From NCBI GenBank assembly GCA_905221605.1, contig CAJNDS010002310.1, forward strand, positions 448,310 to 463,309: a stretch of DNA of 15,000 nucleotides, in the 5' to 3' direction. Origin of the DNA: Symbiodinium natans (taxonomy: Eukaryota > Sar > Dinophyceae > Suessiales > Symbiodiniaceae). Position 1 is the stretch's first letter. Each line of letters begins with the position of its first letter. The notes beneath the pieces were generated by a model. It was not told the DNA's origin, did not search any database, and was given only the letters and a program-made list of their open reading frames with translations. Position numbers and translations under genes: made by a program. Shown one piece after another: positions 13,885 to 15,000 of the stretch.

Positions 13885-14979
13885 ATGGTGGTGCACAGGT
13901 TCATCCAGCTCCCCAAAGCTGCAGCCAAGACCGCACTGCGGCCGCCGGCCAGCCGTGTGAACCGGCCCGCGGGCCAAAGCCTGCAGCAGGTCAAGAAGAC
14001 TCGCGCGAAGGCCAGGGTCAAAATCAGGCAGCAATTCGGGACGTTGGCGGAGGCATCAGTGAGCCGTGGATGCAGAGAGCGGTACAGCAAGCTGTGGAGG
14101 AGGATGTGCACAGCGGCGGGGTTAACCATGACCGAGAAGTACACCGCGAGCGACCTCGACCTCCCGGCGAGCCAAGTTTTGGAGGACTTGTTCGACGAGG
14201 GGGAGGATTTGAGCCAGGGCCAGTACCTCATTGCGGCGATCCAGTTCTACCAGCCCCATCTCCGTGGTGGCCGAGGCGGGTTGGACCTGGCAAAGCAAAC
14301 TCTCGCAGGGTGGCGACGACTGGACCCGCCAAAGTCGAGGCTGCCGTTACCCTGGGAAGTCGTGTGCTTGATGGCTATGGAAGCCATCACTCGCAACATG
14401 ATCGAGGTGGCCCTTTATATATTACTCGCCTTTGTGACCTACCTGAGACCGGGCGAGGTAGCCAAACTGCTGGTGGGTGGCTTGGTGCCCCCCGTTGGGG
14501 TGGTCAAAGCATGGTCGCTGATCCTTCACCCGCTGGAGCTCGAAACGCCTTCGAAGACGGGGGAGTTCGACGAGACAGTGTTGTTCGACCTTCCTCAGAT
14601 TGTGTGGATCGCCGAGCAGACCTTCCGTCTGCTCAAGGCCGGCCACCGATGCGCCTCGGAGCCGCTGTTCTCGGTGAGCCTAGAGACAGTGAGAAGCTTC
14701 ATGCGCGATGTCGGAAGCCGGTTCGGCATGGAAGTTGCAGTGGGCGATCCGCATCCTTATCGTCTTCGTCATGGCGGTCCGAGCCGGGATGTTCTGCTTG
14801 GCTTTCGAACCTTGCAGGAAATCCAAAAACGGGGGAGGTGGCGCAGTTTCAGCAGTGTGCGAAGGTACGAGAAAGGTGGTCGCGTCACACAGCAGATGCA
14901 AGCCCTCTCCAAGGCGACGCGGCAAAAGGCGCTGGAGGCAAGCCAAAACATCCAGTCCGTGGTGTGTGGCCTGCCCTGA
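13885..14979 (+). CDS. Tyrosine recombinase of the retroelement
   Basis: Integrates the DNA copy by phage-integrase-type strand exchange. The ORF is open from 13801 (GTG); the first ATG is 13885, giving 364 residues. The N-terminal part is basic (KKTRAKARVKIR), then a core-binding helical part. The catalytic domain has box I arginine in FVTYLRPGEV (14446-14448), box II HPYR (14752-14763) followed by LRHGG, then RGRW and the catalytic tyrosine in SSVRRYEK (14866-14868). This is the R-HxxR-W-Y set. The reading frame is +1 relative to RT-RNase H and the two overlap. A single shift would fuse them. TGA at 14977-14979. Confidence 0.87.
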   Translation: MVVHRFIQLPKAAAKTALRPPASRVNRPAGQSLQQVKKTRAKARVKIRQQFGTLAEASVSRGCRERYSKLWRRMCTAAGLTMTEKYTASDLDLPASQVLEDLFDEGEDLSQGQYLIAAIQFYQPHLRGGRGGLDLAKQTLAGWRRLDPPKSRLPLPWEVVCLMAMEAITRNMIEVALYILLAFVTYLRPGEVAKLLVGGLVPPVGVVKAWSLILHPLELETPSKTGEFDETVLFDLPQIVWIAEQTFRLLKAGHRCASEPLFSVSLETVRSFMRDVGSRFGMEVAVGDPHPYRLRHGGPSRDVLLGFRTLQEIQKRGRWRSFSSVRRYEKGGRVTQQMQALSKATRQKALEASQNIQSVVCGLP

Positions 14980-15000
14980 ATGTCCCCCTTGGGCCGGCAG

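Larger units (their letters stand above)
10055..15000 (+). mobile_element. Tyrosine-recombinase retrotransposon (DIRS/Ngaro-like), incomplete at the right edge
   Basis: Order of parts: small membrane ORF, gag-like ORF, pol leader in the -1 frame, RT-RNase H, tyrosine recombinase. RT plus RNase H plus a C-terminal tyrosine recombinase, with no aspartic protease or DDE integrase seen, is the hallmark of the DIRS order. Recombinase last resembles Ngaro-type layout. Such elements are abundant in dinoflagellate genomes. No terminal repeat was identified: the left end lies somewhere in 9912-10054 and the right end is past the window. An apparent frameshift near 12080 suggests a non-autonomous or dead copy. 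Confidence 0.85.

Noticed and set aside
13559-13960. Plus-strand 133-codon ORF and several minus-strand ORFs over the retroelement
   Set aside because: They are shadows of the RT-RNase H and recombinase frames, with no motifs of their own.
1-15000. CRISPR arrays, bacterial operons, rRNA or tRNA genes
   Set aside because: The tandem repeats have no unique equal-length spacers. Spliced genes and telomere repeats show nuclear eukaryotic DNA. I saw no convincing tRNA or rRNA sequence by eye, though a covariance-model scan was not possible.

Overview
The window looks like nuclear DNA of a dinoflagellate (Symbiodiniaceae or Polarella-like). Four independent signs point there. (1) Interstitial plant/alveolate-type telomere repeats (TTTAGGG). 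(2) A protein kinase gene split by many short introns, about half with GC rather than GT donors. (3) A minus-strand sequence matching the dinoflagellate spliced-leader (SL) relict junction, just upstream of a short ORF. (4) A retrotransposon with reverse transcriptase, RNase H and tyrosine recombinase, the recombinase last. Organism and family assignments are from memory of these families; no search was run.

Layout. 1-610: low-complexity CAA/CGA repeats, including 416 bp without any T. 860-1200: a 15-bp G-rich minisatellite and telomere-like repeats. 1310-3270: a large minisatellite of about 35 units of 55-62 bp, with a perfect 552-bp tandem duplication inside it. 3290-5590: mostly unassigned DNA with a G-quadruplex-like tract, a C/G hairpin and one doubtful hydrophobic ORF. 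5594-6034, minus strand: a putative retroposed cDNA, made of an SL relict, a short leader and a 107-residue helical-repeat-like ORF. About 6025-9120, plus strand: a CMGC (MAPK/CDK-like) kinase whose exons can be joined in phase to give a nearly complete domain of about 290 residues. One junction is unresolved and DFG reads DFT. Its introns carry a long (TG)n tract and decayed telomere-like repeats. 9517-9911: a second minisatellite of about 60-bp period. 10055-15000: the retroelement.

The retroelement has, in order, a 107-residue ORF with two predicted membrane segments, a 416-residue gag-like ORF, a pol frame entered without an ATG, an RT-RNase H region, and a tyrosine recombinase ORF. The gag/pol junction has a possible -1 frameshift heptamer followed by a stem-loop. 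A further apparent 1-base loss near 12080 separates the first part of pol from the RT core, so this copy is probably inactive. RT and RNase H would copy the RNA and the tyrosine recombinase would integrate the DNA; the role of the membrane ORF is unknown. Most other open frames are shadows of tandem repeats or of these genes.
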